From: Acidovorax sp. CF316
GTDB lineage: Bacteria; Pseudomonadota; Gammaproteobacteria; Burkholderiales; Burkholderiaceae_C
NCBI RefSeq assembly: GCF_000276605.1
Contig: NZ_AKJX01000094.1
Span: forward strand, 1 to 64,000
Length of the DNA: 64,000 nt
Direction of reading: 5' to 3'
A program made the position numbers and the translations under genes. The notes below the pieces were generated by a model. It was not told where the DNA came from. It saw only the letters and a list, made by a program, of their open reading frames with translations, and ran no database searches. This document shows positions 47,721 through 55,929 of this stretch, in pieces; position 1 is the first letter of the stretch, and the number at the start of each line of letters is the position of its first letter.

Positions 47721-50700
47721 GATGCTGCTCCTTGTAAGCGGTGCCGCTGGGTCATCGACGGCAGGTCCTTGCCAGTGATCTCAGCCAGCAAGGCACGCTG
47801 GCGTTCACGCGCCTCCTCGATGGCTTGGAGTTTCACGTGCCCGAACCCACGGATCTGCTCGGGTATGCGAGCCAGTTCCAGACATTCCTTCTGCTTGGCC
47901 GCAATGAAAGGAATTGTCGCCTGGATACCCTGCATGTATTCCTCGATCAACGCGCGCTCCGTCCTCCGCTCATGCGTGTACCCGAACGGATCGAATAACG
48001 TGCCTCGCAGGAATTTCAGCTTCGCAAGGACTTCGAAGGCCGACGCCATCCAGCCGCCATAGAGCTTCTTGCGCGGGAGGCCATCAGAACCACGACGGGC
48101 AAACAGTGGTGGCGCCAAGGAGAAGCCAATTTTGTATTCCCCATCGAACTGGCTTTCAATCAGCTTGCGCAGTTCCGCAGACGAATGCAGGCGTGCGACC
48201 TCATACTCGTCTTTGTAAGCCATCAGCTTGAACAGGTTCTTGGCGACGGCCTGCTCGTAACCACCGGGCTTCGCAGCACCGGACGAGCGTACCGTCCCCA
48301 GAAAGCTTTCGTACTGCTGGGCATAGCTGTTGCCCTGATAGGCAACGAGCCGCGCGTATCGGTCCTGCATCAACTGCTGCACGTCTTCCTTGTCTGCCCT
48401 TGGAACCCATTGCACCACCGCAGCGGGTTTGGCCACCAGCCGCTCTGGCGCCGAAACGTACTGCCGACCGATCTTGAACGCGCGCAAGTTCGCAGCCACC
48501 GCCTGCCCGTTCAGTTCGATCGCGCGGCAGAGCGCATCGTGCGACAGCGGCACCTGCCCCGCCTGCCAAGCAGCACCCAACAAGATCATGTTGGCGTAGA
48601 CACTATCTCCGCAGTAACGCACCGCGATGTCATGCGCCGGAATCTTGGCCAGGTTTTTCTCTGCACACGCCTGCTCGATGGTGGCCCACAGCGCCTCATT
48701 CGGCATGCTGAAGTCGCGGTTGCGCTGGAAGTCGGAGGTGGGCGATACATTGGTGTTCACTATGGCGCGGCAATCGGACTTCAGTCGACTGATGGAGTCC
48801 GGATGCGCGCTCACCACCAGATCGCCCCCGATGAGCGCATCGGCGGCAGCGTCCGGTATGCGGGGTGCGTGGACGTCCTCGGCAGATGCCGCGATGCGCA
48901 CATGGCTCCACACCGCGCCGCCCTTCTGGGCCAGGCCTGCCATGTCCATCACGGAGCAATGCAGGCCCTGCAGATGAGCTGCCATGCCCAGGATGTTGCC
49001 GATCGTCAGCACGCCCGTGCCACCAATGCCGTTGACCAGCACCGCATAGCTCGTGTGCAGCGCAGGCAGTTGGGGATGTGCCGGTTCGGGCCAGGCTGCC
49101 GGATCTCCGTCGAAATCGGTGCCGGAATCGACCGGCTTCTTGCGCAGGGTTCCGCCTTCCACAGCCACGAAGCTCGGACAGAAGCCGTCTGCACAGGAGT
49201 AGTCTTTGTTGCACGAGGACTGGTTGATCTGGCGCTTGCGGCCCAGCTGTGTCTCCAGCGGTTCAATGGAGACACAGTTGCTCTTAGCGGTGCAGTCGCC
49301 GCAGCCTTCGCACACTTCCGGGTTGATGATGTAGCGGACCTGAGGATCCGGATAGTTGTTGCGCTTGCGCCGACGGCGCTTTTCGGCGGCGCAGGTCTGG
49401 TCGTAGACCAATGCGGTCACAAAGGGCAATTCGCGCAGTTCGCGCTGAACGGCGTCCAGATCGCGCCGGTGATGGAAGGTTGTGCCAGGCGCAAACGCTG
49501 CTTCGTGTCCCTTGTACTTCTCGACGTCGTCACTGACAACCACGACGTGCGTCACACCTTCGGCATGCAGCAGCTGGGTCAGCATCGGCACCGTGAGCGG
49601 CCCGTCGTGCGGCTGCCCGCCCGTGAGCGCTGTAGCGTCGTTGAACAAGACCTTGAACGTCATCGGCGTCTTGGCCGCCACCGCCTGACGGATGGACAGC
49701 GAACCCGAGTGGAAGAACGTCCCATCGCCCATGTTGGCGAACATGTGCGGCCGCTTGGAGAAGCGGCTTTGCCCCACCCATGGAGCACCCTCACCGCCCA
49801 TGTGCGTGTAGCTCTCGGTGCGGCGATCCATCCAGTTGGCCATGTAGTGGCAGCCGATCCCAGCTGTGGCGCGCGAGCCCGCCGGCACCTTGGTAGAGCT
49901 GCTGTGTGGGCAACCGGAACAGAAGTACGGTGTGCGCATGAGGGGCGCCAGAAGCTTTCCCTTTTCTGACGTGAAGGGGAGCGCCTGGCATGCGTCCATG
50001 CCTGCGGCATGCAGCCGCGCCTGCAGAGCCGCCGCGATGTCCACGGGACCGAGTTCAGAGTCCCCGCGCAAGAGGCGATGCTCATGCGGAATCTCGAATT
50101 CCGCGCATTGGAGCCCGCCACTGGACTTGCCAACGACCTGAGGCGCCTTCTCACCGCTTGCGGCAAGCGGGTAGAGGATGTCCTTGACCTGCTGTTCGAT
50201 CAGCGCCCTCTTCTCTTCGACCACGAAGATCTCGTCGAGACCCTGCGAAAACTCGCGGATGATCTGCGGCTCCAGTGGCCAGACCATGCCCAGCTTCAAA
50301 AGGGCTATGCCCCTTGCGGCCATGTCCTGCTCGCTGATGCCGAGCAGTTCCAGAGCTTCGCGCACGTCGTTGTAGGGCTTTCCGCCCGCAATGATGCCGA
50401 TGCGTGAACCTGTGCCCTTCGCGACGATGCGGTTCAACCCGTTGGCACGGCAGTAGGACAGCGCCAAGGGCAGCTTGGTGCGCACGATCCGCGGCTCCTG
50501 CGTCGCCCATACGTCGGGCCAACGGATGTGGACGTCTTCAGTTGGCTTGAAATCCTCGGGCGGCCGGCATTCGACCCGGAACGGATCGACTTCTGCGATC
50601 GACGTGGTCTCGACGATATCTCCAACACACTTAAGCGCCACCCACAGGCCGGACGCGCGGCTCATCGCCCAACCATGAATCCCGTAGTCGAGGTATTCCT

Positions 50701-51259
50701 GCACATTGCTCGGGTACAGGATAGGAATGAACGACGCAACCAACAATTGCTCGCTTTGGTGCGCAAACGAGGACGACTTGGCCGTGTGGTCGTCAGCGGC
50801 CAGCACGAGCGCTCCGCCATGCGGGGATGTTCCAGCCGCATTGGCATGCTTGAGGGCGTCTGCACTCCTGTCGACACCGGGCCCCTTGCCATACCACATA
50901 GCGAAGACACCATCGACCGTGGCCTCCTCAGGGTGTTGCATCAATTGCTGAGTTCCCCAGCAGGCTGTCGCAGCTAAGTCCTCATTGAGGCCTGGGATAA
51001 ATTCGATCTGCTTCTCTTTAAGGAGCTTCTGAATACTCCAGAGAGTTTGGTCAAGACCAGACAATGGTGAACCACGATAGCCGCTGACAAACCCACCTGT
51101 ATTCAACCCTGCAGCACGGTCGCGGGTGCTTTGATTGAGCAACAGCCGAACCAATGCCTGCGAGCCGCTGATGTATGCCAGACCGCTCTCCAATTGGTAG
51201 CGGTCTTCGAGTTTGGCGGGACGCAGAAGCGCCCCCGGCGGCGGCGCGACTTCAGACAT
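47717..51259 (-). CDS. Fused indolepyruvate/2-oxoacid:ferredoxin oxidoreductase
   Basis: About 1181 residues from the ATG at 51259, with GGAGG upstream. Alpha and gamma subunits are fused. N-terminal thiamine-pyrophosphate half: NTGGFVSGYRGSPLSGLDQT, LNEDLAATACWGTQQL. TPP/metal region: GCHYMANWMDRRTESYTHMG and ANMGDGTFFHSGSL. A ferredoxin-like part around 640-690 with CEGCGDCTAKSNC and CNKDYSCADGFCP. Then the gamma domain (LVNGIGGTGVLTIGNILGM). These oxidatively decarboxylate aryl or branched 2-oxoacids to acyl-CoA, reducing ferredoxin. First gene of a five-gene operon. Confidence 0.93.
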   Translation of the reverse strand: MSEVAPPPGALLRPAKLEDRYQLESGLAYISGSQALVRLLLNQSTRDRAAGLNTGGFVSGYRGSPLSGLDQTLWSIQKLLKEKQIEFIPGLNEDLAATACWGTQQLMQHPEEATVDGVFAMWYGKGPGVDRSADALKHANAAGTSPHGGALVLAADDHTAKSSSFAHQSEQLLVASFIPILYPSNVQEYLDYGIHGWAMSRASGLWVALKCVGDIVETTSIAEVDPFRVECRPPEDFKPTEDVHIRWPDVWATQEPRIVRTKLPLALSYCRANGLNRIVAKGTGSRIGIIAGGKPYNDVREALELLGISEQDMAARGIALLKLGMVWPLEPQIIREFSQGLDEIFVVEEKRALIEQQVKDILYPLAASGEKAPQVVGKSSGGLQCAEFEIPHEHRLLRGDSELGPVDIAAALQARLHAAGMDACQALPFTSEKGKLLAPLMRTPYFCSGCPHSSSTKVPAGSRATAGIGCHYMANWMDRRTESYTHMGGEGAPWVGQSRFSKRPHMFANMGDGTFFHSGSLSIRQAVAAKTPMTFKVLFNDATALTGGQPHDGPLTVPMLTQLLHAEGVTHVVVVSDDVEKYKGHEAAFAPGTTFHHRRDLDAVQRELRELPFVTALVYDQTCAAEKRRRRKRNNYPDPQVRYIINPEVCEGCGDCTAKSNCVSIEPLETQLGRKRQINQSSCNKDYSCADGFCPSFVAVEGGTLRKKPVDSGTDFDGDPAAWPEPAHPQLPALHTSYAVLVNGIGGTGVLTIGNILGMAAHLQGLHCSVMDMAGLAQKGGAVWSHVRIAASAEDVHAPRIPDAAADALIGGDLVVSAHPDSISRLKSDCRAIVNTNVSPTSDFQRNRDFSMPNEALWATIEQACAEKNLAKIPAHDIAVRYCGDSVYANMILLGAAWQAGQVPLSHDALCRAIELNGQAVAANLRAFKIGRQYVSAPERLVAKPAAVVQWVPRADKEDVQQLMQDRYARLVAYQGNSYAQQYESFLGTVRSSGAAKPGGYEQAVAKNLFKLMAYKDEYEVARLHSSAELRKLIESQFDGEYKIGFSLAPPLFARRGSDGLPRKKLYGGWMASAFEVLAKLKFLRGTLFDPFGYTHERRTERALIEEYMQGIQATIPFIAAKQKECLELARIPEQIRGFGHVKLQAIEEARERQRALLAEITGKDLPSMTQRHRLQGAAS

Positions 51260-51372
51260 GCCGCACCTCCACTTCCGCGCCACAGCAGCTAGACACTGCA
51301 ATGATGTTCGTTGCGCGCGAGTATGTTTCGCCCGGTGACCAACTCATGGGGAACTCCTTGTATTTTTGCTCA

Positions 51373-51457
51373 GTGAGATGACTCACCCGCAATTAGCCGC
51401 CATATCGGGTATTTCGTACATTGGCGAAATTGACTTTGTTTGTGCCAAAATCGCCAA
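51373..51457. promoter_or_regulatory. Candidate operators upstream of the oxidoreductase operon
   Basis: Two elements lie 110-200 bases before the oxidoreductase start. First, GTGAG-ATGA-CTCAC (51373-51386), a perfect palindromic pair of the Crp/Fnr type in spacing style. Second, TTGGCGAAATTG (51421-51432) facing CAAAATCGCCAA (51446-51457), an imperfect inverted repeat with 10 of 12 positions matching. The block GTACATTGGCGAAATTGAC (51416-51434) is closely repeated at 51839-51857 before the AraC-type gene. Confidence 0.6.
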
Positions 51458-51497
51458 GCCGTGCCTGTTACGCGATGCAACGACTTCGCAGCTATGC

Positions 51498-51767
51498 TCA
51501 AAACGCAAAATAGGTGATCGCAACTACTGCGAGCATGGTGGCTGGAACTGCAACTAACGCGTAGCCGCGATAGAAGTCCTTCGCTTGGCTAGCGGGGAAG
51601 ACAGCGAACCCGTGGCAGTTTCCTAGGAAGGAAATTTTGTCGCAGTCCTCGCAGGCAAGAGCTGTTCTATCGACAGTGGAGCAAGAGACCGCGTCCTTTT
51701 GCCTATGCAGCTCTAAGCCAGCGTCAGGAACATCTTCGTGCAGTGCTACCGGTTGTCTGTTGCTCAT
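51498..51767 (-). CDS. Small hypothetical protein with C-terminal membrane helix
   Basis: About 89 residues from the ATG at 51767, which has GGAG 8 bases upstream. N-terminal half polar with several cysteines (CSTVDRTALACEDCD), then a hydrophobic end (RGYALVAVPATMLAVVAITY). No family recognised. It lies between the two matching operator blocks, on the strand of the oxidoreductase operon, so it could be its leader gene. Confidence 0.4.
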   Translation of the reverse strand: MSNRQPVALHEDVPDAGLELHRQKDAVSCSTVDRTALACEDCDKISFLGNCHGFAVFPASQAKDFYRGYALVAVPATMLAVVAITYFAF

Positions 51768-51838
51768 CTCAGTGCTCCATTTTGTAGTCGCTGGTCTCAA
51801 GGCCAGCAGGACTATTAGGCGCACTCACGGGCGTTGGT

Positions 51839-51880
51839 GTACATTGTCGAAACTGACATCTTCAATGCCGTTTACGACAT
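51839..51880. promoter_or_regulatory. Candidate operator directly before the AraC-type start
   Basis: GTACATTGTCGAAACTGAC (51839-51857) matches the block at 51416-51434 in 17 of 19 positions. TTGTCGAAAC (51844-51853) also faces TTTACGACAT (51871-51880) as an imperfect inverted repeat. The element ends right at the ATG of the regulator, and no ribosome-binding site is visible. I infer autoregulation, possibly with a leaderless or very short transcript. Confidence 0.55.
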
Positions 51881-52873
51881 ATGCCGCGTGCTGCCATCCT
51901 CACCTTCGACGGCTGCTACGCCTCCAGCGTGGCGGGCTTTGCGGACATCCTTCAGATCGCCAACTCCCACCTACGGCTCGAACAGGCCCCGGCATCCGCT
52001 CTGTTCGAATGGCGATTCGTTTCTCCCTCAGGTGAGGCGGCCGTAGCCAGCAATGGCCTATCTCTCCAAACCCATAAATTGGGGCCTCGGGAGCGCTACG
52101 ATTTGGTGTTCGTGCCCAGTTTCCACTATGGTGGTCACCGCCAATTTGACAGGTTCCTGGATCAACAGGCTGACGCCTGTGCATGGATCACAGCGCAATG
52201 GCACGCAGGCGCTTGGATAGCGGCGAACTGCACGGGCACCTTCATCCTCGCTCAAACCGGACTACTCGACGAGCGTACGGCAACTACAACCTGGTGGCTG
52301 GAGCGCCAATTCAGGGAGAAGTTTCCGCGCGTCGACTTGCAACTGCGACCAGTTCTGACTGAGATTGACCGGCTGATCTGCGCCGGCGCGTCAGCCTCTT
52401 ACTTGCTGCAGACTGTACGTGTCATTGAGCGCTTCGCAGGTCCTGTCATTGCATCGCAGTGCGCAAAGGCCATGTTGATCGACGTGAGCCAAACCAGTCA
52501 AATTCCTTACCTCCCTTTGCTCGCGCAGAAGAATCACTCCGATTCGTTGGTACATCGTGCCCAGCGTTGGCTACAGAGCAATATGACGAACGATCTTAGG
52601 ATCACTGAACTGGCGCAGTCGCTCGCAGTCAGTGACCGGACGCTCATCCGGCGTTTCCGCAGCGTGCTGGATCAAACTCCCCTCGCTTATCTCCAGGATC
52701 TGCGTCTGGAAGCTGCTCGCGCTTTGCTCGAAAACAGTTCTCATAGCGTCGAAGAGGTAGCGAGCCAAGTGGGATACAACGATACAAGTTCCTTCTCCAG
52801 ACTGTTTCGCCAACGCATCGGAATGAGTCCGGGCGCTTACCGTGGTCGCTTTCAGATGGACTCGTCGATGTAG
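51881..52873 (+). CDS. AraC-family regulator with GATase1 (DJ-1/PfpI-like) domain
   Basis: 330 residues. An N-terminal class I glutamine-amidotransferase-like domain (AAILTFDGCYASSVAGFADI, WIAANCTGTFILAQTGLLDE with the elbow cysteine) is followed by two AraC helix-turn-helix motifs (LRITELAQSLAVSDRTLIRR and VEEVASQVGYNDTSSFSRLF). This is the GlxA/FtrA layout, whose members sense amino-acid or quaternary-amine-related compounds. The domain begins right at the start codon, so a later start is unlikely. It is divergent from the oxidoreductase operon through shared operator blocks. Confidence 0.9.
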   Translation: MPRAAILTFDGCYASSVAGFADILQIANSHLRLEQAPASALFEWRFVSPSGEAAVASNGLSLQTHKLGPRERYDLVFVPSFHYGGHRQFDRFLDQQADACAWITAQWHAGAWIAANCTGTFILAQTGLLDERTATTTWWLERQFREKFPRVDLQLRPVLTEIDRLICAGASASYLLQTVRVIERFAGPVIASQCAKAMLIDVSQTSQIPYLPLLAQKNHSDSLVHRAQRWLQSNMTNDLRITELAQSLAVSDRTLIRRFRSVLDQTPLAYLQDLRLEAARALLENSSHSVEEVASQVGYNDTSSFSRLFRQRIGMSPGAYRGRFQMDSSM

Positions 52874-52919
52874 CTGGAGCTGTAACTTTTGCCAACGGCT
52901 GAGACCCTTGGAGTTAGTC

Positions 52920-53648
52920 ATGGAACATAGAACCGTCCAAGCAACGAAAGCGGACGCTGGTTCCGCATCAAGCGTAGCCGACTTCCTTGAAAAGTGGCCA
53001 TGGTTCCATACGCTGTCTGAAGAGCTTCGGAAAATGACGCTCGAGACATCGTTGGAGTTGACAGTGCCCGCCAGTGAATATGTCGCCCGAGCTGGTGAGC
53101 CCAGCTCATACTGGTATGGCGTCATAAGTGGCCACCTACAGATGTACATCGTTGGCCCCGCGGGAGACGAGACGACGCTCTACTACCTCCGGGAAGGTGA
53201 ATGGTGCGGCGACGGCTCCTTGTTGAAGAGGGAGTTGATGCAGTATGACCTGCGCTCGCTCACGTCAGCACACCTCTGTCTCATTCCGGCTAGCTCATTC
53301 AACATTTTGCGTAGTTCGTCAATTGAGTTCAGCAACTTTCTTTGTGATGTCATGAACGCTCGTATGGGCGAGTTTGTCGGAATGCTTGTAGCGTCGCGTC
53401 TGCTCGGTCCCGAAAAGAGAGTCGCAAAGGCGCTCCTGATGCTCGCCAAGAATGGACAAGAGGAAGACCTCCGGCTGTCGATCCACCAACATGATCTGGC
53501 ATTAATTTGTGGGCTCTCGCGCCAGCGAGTGAACATGGCCCTGGCCTCATTTAAACAGGATGGAATTGTCCGAACGGAAGGCACCAAGGGATATCTGATC
53601 GTCCACATACAGCGCCTGCGCAGCTACATTGGAACAACCGACTGCTGA
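52920..53648 (+). CDS. Crp/Fnr-family transcriptional regulator (copy 3)
   Basis: 242 residues from the ATG at 52920, with GGAG 7 bases upstream; the open frame extends further but without a better start. Sensor barrel (ETTLYYLREGEWCGDGSLLK), dimer helix with SSIEFSNFLCDVMNARMGEF, and winged helix (DLALICGLSRQRVNMALASF). It closely resembles the protein at 24443-25147 along its length. It lies downstream of the AraC-type gene in the same direction. Confidence 0.9.
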   Translation: MEHRTVQATKADAGSASSVADFLEKWPWFHTLSEELRKMTLETSLELTVPASEYVARAGEPSSYWYGVISGHLQMYIVGPAGDETTLYYLREGEWCGDGSLLKRELMQYDLRSLTSAHLCLIPASSFNILRSSSIEFSNFLCDVMNARMGEFVGMLVASRLLGPEKRVAKALLMLAKNGQEEDLRLSIHQHDLALICGLSRQRVNMALASFKQDGIVRTEGTKGYLIVHIQRLRSYIGTTDC

Positions 53649-53866
53649 CAACGCGCGACATTCGCAACTGCGATCCGTCGCATTTAGTTATGGGACGCTT
53701 TCGCTAGTTTCCGATGTGGCAGAGCTCTGGCGGGTTCTGCAATCCCATGCGTCGCCCTTCTTCGATGACTGGATGATAAAAAGGATATCTAAGCATCTCC
53801 TGCACACCGTCTCCCCGATCCGCCGAGCTTTCAGTGGCTGAAGACAGATCTACGCCGCACTGGACA

Positions 53867-54478
53867 CTAGCCTTGTGCGGGCGCCCCTAGGAGCGCAGAC
53901 TCCAGCAGATCCATACGGTCTCCACCCCAGAACATTTCACCCTTATAGATGAAAGTTGGAGCACCAAAGACCCCTAGTTTCTCGGCATGTTCGAGAGTCC
54001 TAGCCAAAGCCACTTCGGCTTCATTTTGTAGGAACTCGTGCCAATCCGACGATGACAGGCCGGCCTTTGTAAGAGCTCTAGCCACCTCGGTTGGTGACTC
54101 CAGGTCAAACTCGCGTCGCCAGAATGCTGCGAGCACTGGATCACAGAACTCCCAGAGATGATTTCTTGCCTTGGCGAAAAGAATGGCCTGGCTCGCAAGT
54201 GTAGGATTCCATAGCTTCGTCGTTGACCGCACGGTCAATCCCTGTAGCTTCGCAAGCCGTCGGCAATCCATATACAGGTACTTCAACTTTGCGACATCGC
54301 GGCTTGAGCGCTGATCGACCTCGCCGCCGTACGCGGACTGAAAATCTGTCACGTATGGCCACCAGTCAAAACCGATTCCACTACGCTGAGCGAGCGCTCG
54401 GGCAGGGCCAAGCGCGAGGTAAGAGTATGGGCTTCGCAGATCGAAGAATGCTTCTACCCGATCAGTGTCGGTCTCCAT
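53867..54478 (-). CDS. DsbA-family / 2-hydroxychromene-2-carboxylate isomerase-like protein
   Basis: 203 residues. It begins with AFFDLRSPYSYLALGPARAL, the SPYSYL opening of HCCA isomerases, and ends with GVFGAPTFIYKGEMFWGGDR, the cis-proline and GxDR-type motif of the fold. WNPTLASQAILFAKARN fills the helical insert. Members use glutathione to isomerise ring-cleavage products. It is directly followed in reverse by a glutathione transferase, two bases apart, a typical aromatic-degradation pair. Confidence 0.88.
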   Translation of the reverse strand: METDTDRVEAFFDLRSPYSYLALGPARALAQRSGIGFDWWPYVTDFQSAYGGEVDQRSSRDVAKLKYLYMDCRRLAKLQGLTVRSTTKLWNPTLASQAILFAKARNHLWEFCDPVLAAFWRREFDLESPTEVARALTKAGLSSSDWHEFLQNEAEVALARTLEHAEKLGVFGAPTFIYKGEMFWGGDRMDLLESALLGAPAQG

Positions 54479-54480
54479 GA

Positions 54481-55164
54481 TCAGCGATTCTTCTGGAAAA
54501 GATTCAGCTTAGCCTCGTCGGACTTCGTCACGTCCACCCACTGGCTGCGCAGGAGGTCCAAGCCACGACTGACGCCAGGACGGCTTCGTACCCTTCCATA
54601 CCAGGCCTGCACTTGCGGGAAATCATCAAGCGAAACGCCTGTCATTTTGTTGATGCGGATCCAGGCAAAGTTTGCCATGTCGGCAATCGAGTATTCATCA
54701 CAAATGAACTCGCGACCAACAAGACGTTCATCTAGAACTCTGAAGAGACGCCTCGTTTCTGTCTGATAGCGGGTGATGGCATAGGGCACCTGTTCGGATG
54801 CATAGCGGAAAAAATGCTGGGCCTGCCCCATCGCCGGGCCAATCCCTCCTACTTGCCAGAATAGCCATTGAAGCACTTCGCTGCGCTGGCGCATAGCTGT
54901 CGGGAGAAAGCGATTTTCCTTCTCGGCCAAGTACACCATGATGGCACCAGTTTCAAAGACCGAAAAGGGCTCACCCCTGTCGCTTGGCGCATGATCCACG
55001 ATTGCGGGAATCTTTCCATTCGGATTGATGGCTCGATAGCCGTCTGTGTGCTGGTCACCTGCAGTGATGTTGATTGGAATGATCCGATAAGGAATTCCAA
55101 GTTCCTCCACCAAGATTTGCACCTTGTGTCCGTTCGGCGCTGCCCAGCTGTATAGATCGATCAT
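54481..55164 (-). CDS. Glutathione S-transferase (nu/Ure2p-like)
   Basis: 227 residues. Thioredoxin-fold N-terminal domain (DLYSWAAPNGHKVQILVEEL, NPNGKIPAIVDH, FETGAIMVYLAEKENRFLP) and helical C-terminal domain (YSIADMANFAWIRINKM). The sequence matches the YfcG/Ure2p type, which often act as disulfide-bond oxidoreductases. AGGAG lies before the ATG at 55164. Two bases separate it from the isomerase-like gene, so they form an operon. Confidence 0.92.
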   Translation of the reverse strand: MIDLYSWAAPNGHKVQILVEELGIPYRIIPINITAGDQHTDGYRAINPNGKIPAIVDHAPSDRGEPFSVFETGAIMVYLAEKENRFLPTAMRQRSEVLQWLFWQVGGIGPAMGQAQHFFRYASEQVPYAITRYQTETRRLFRVLDERLVGREFICDEYSIADMANFAWIRINKMTGVSLDDFPQVQAWYGRVRSRPGVSRGLDLLRSQWVDVTKSDEAKLNLFQKNR

Positions 55165-55187
55165 GCTGTCTCCTGTAAACGTAGCTG

Positions 55188-55209
55188 ATCCACTCGGGAG
55201 CGAGTGGAT
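55188..55209. repeat. Inverted repeat upstream of the GST gene
   Basis: ATCCACTC at 55188-55195 and GAGTGGAT at 55202-55209 form a perfect 8-bp inverted repeat around a 6-base centre. It sits about 25-45 bases upstream of the GST start on the minus strand. Position suits an operator; no T-run follows, so it is less likely a terminator. Confidence 0.45.
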
Positions 55210-55293
55210 ACCTTACTCAACTTCGTTTTAGGTTAGCAGCACGCGCCGCATTTCCATGTCTTTGCAAAGACAGATTGATCCGATCAATCGCGG

Positions 55294-55419
55294 CTGCTGG
55301 CCGTCAAGTGGGTGTGGCAGCGGCGAGGACAGGTCATCAACCTGATCGCGGACAGGCTGGTGAATCTGACGCCTTGGCTAGGGAGGCTGGGGCGCTTGGA
55401 GAGTCGAGATTTCAAATAG
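55294..55419 (+). pseudogene. DnaE2/ImuC (error-prone polymerase) C-terminal remnant
   Basis: One open frame of about 42 codons ends in a proper stop and reads LLAVKWVWQRRGQVINLIAD, RLVNLTPWLGRLGRL and ESRDFK. It resembles the last residues of error-prone DNA polymerase DnaE2/ImuC (a GVWQ..G.V.HL.A..L.DL pattern and a final SRDFH-like tail). No upstream polymerase sequence remains. I infer the scar of a deleted or moved SOS mutagenesis cassette. Confidence 0.5.
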
Positions 55420-55516
55420 GTTGAGCTAACGATCAGCCCCCTGCGCACGAACTCTATTGGCCAGCCGTTGCGCGGATTGCGCTATAAATCGCGCTTCAAC
55501 TCTTTTCCGGGAATGT

Positions 55517-55828
55517 ATGAATCGCGCTGATCTAATTGAAGTCCTCGCCGCAAAGCATGACCTGTCCAAGGTTGCAGCCGGTGCCATCCTCGAAACCCTG
55601 ATAGACACCATCCAGAATGCAGTCAAGAAGGACGACCCCGTCCAGTTGGTCGGATTCGGTACCTTCAAGTCGGCCAAGCGTGCTGCTCGTACTGGAAAAA
55701 ACCCATCTACTGGCGCCGCTCTGAAGATCCCGGCATCCACCGTGCCCAAGTTCGTGCCCGGTGCCAAGTTCAAGGCTGTGGTCGATCCGAAGGCTGCCAA
55801 GCGCAAGGCCGACAAGGCAGGCAAGTAA
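55517..55828 (+). CDS. HU-family DNA-binding protein
   Basis: 103 residues from the ATG at 55517. Typical HU/IHF: MNRADLIEVLAAKHDLSKVA, VQLVGFGTFKSAKRAARTG, NPSTGAALKIPAS and a DNA-binding arm ending near VPKFVPGAKF. A short Lys/Ala-rich tail (PKAAKRKADKAGK) lies beyond the usual 90-residue end. HU bends DNA and compacts the nucleoid. A clean intrinsic terminator follows, so it is transcribed alone. Confidence 0.92.
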   Translation: MNRADLIEVLAAKHDLSKVAAGAILETLIDTIQNAVKKDDPVQLVGFGTFKSAKRAARTGKNPSTGAALKIPASTVPKFVPGAKFKAVVDPKAAKRKADKAGK

Positions 55829-55848
55829 GTGCCCTCTCAAGCAAACAG

Positions 55849-55878
55849 CCGCCAAGCCAGCCGTCTTGGCGGTTTTTT
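55849..55878 (+). terminator. Rho-independent terminator after the HU gene
   Basis: CCGCCAAG (55849-55856), 8-base loop, CTTGGCGG (55865-55872), then TTTTTT (55873-55878). The stem is perfect, and it begins about 20 bases after the HU stop. Confidence 0.92.
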
Positions 55879-55929
55879 CATTTCTGCCAACCTGCCACTC
55901 GTTGGCACTGTCTCGTACACAATGCACCC

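Noticed and set aside
48185-49969. 594-codon open frame on the plus strand
   Set aside because: Fully antisense to the oxidoreductase, whose motifs are unambiguous on the other strand.
53629-53841. 70-codon frame after the Crp-type gene
   Set aside because: Overlaps the end of the real gene, no domain or ribosome site; the gap to 53866 shows nothing else.
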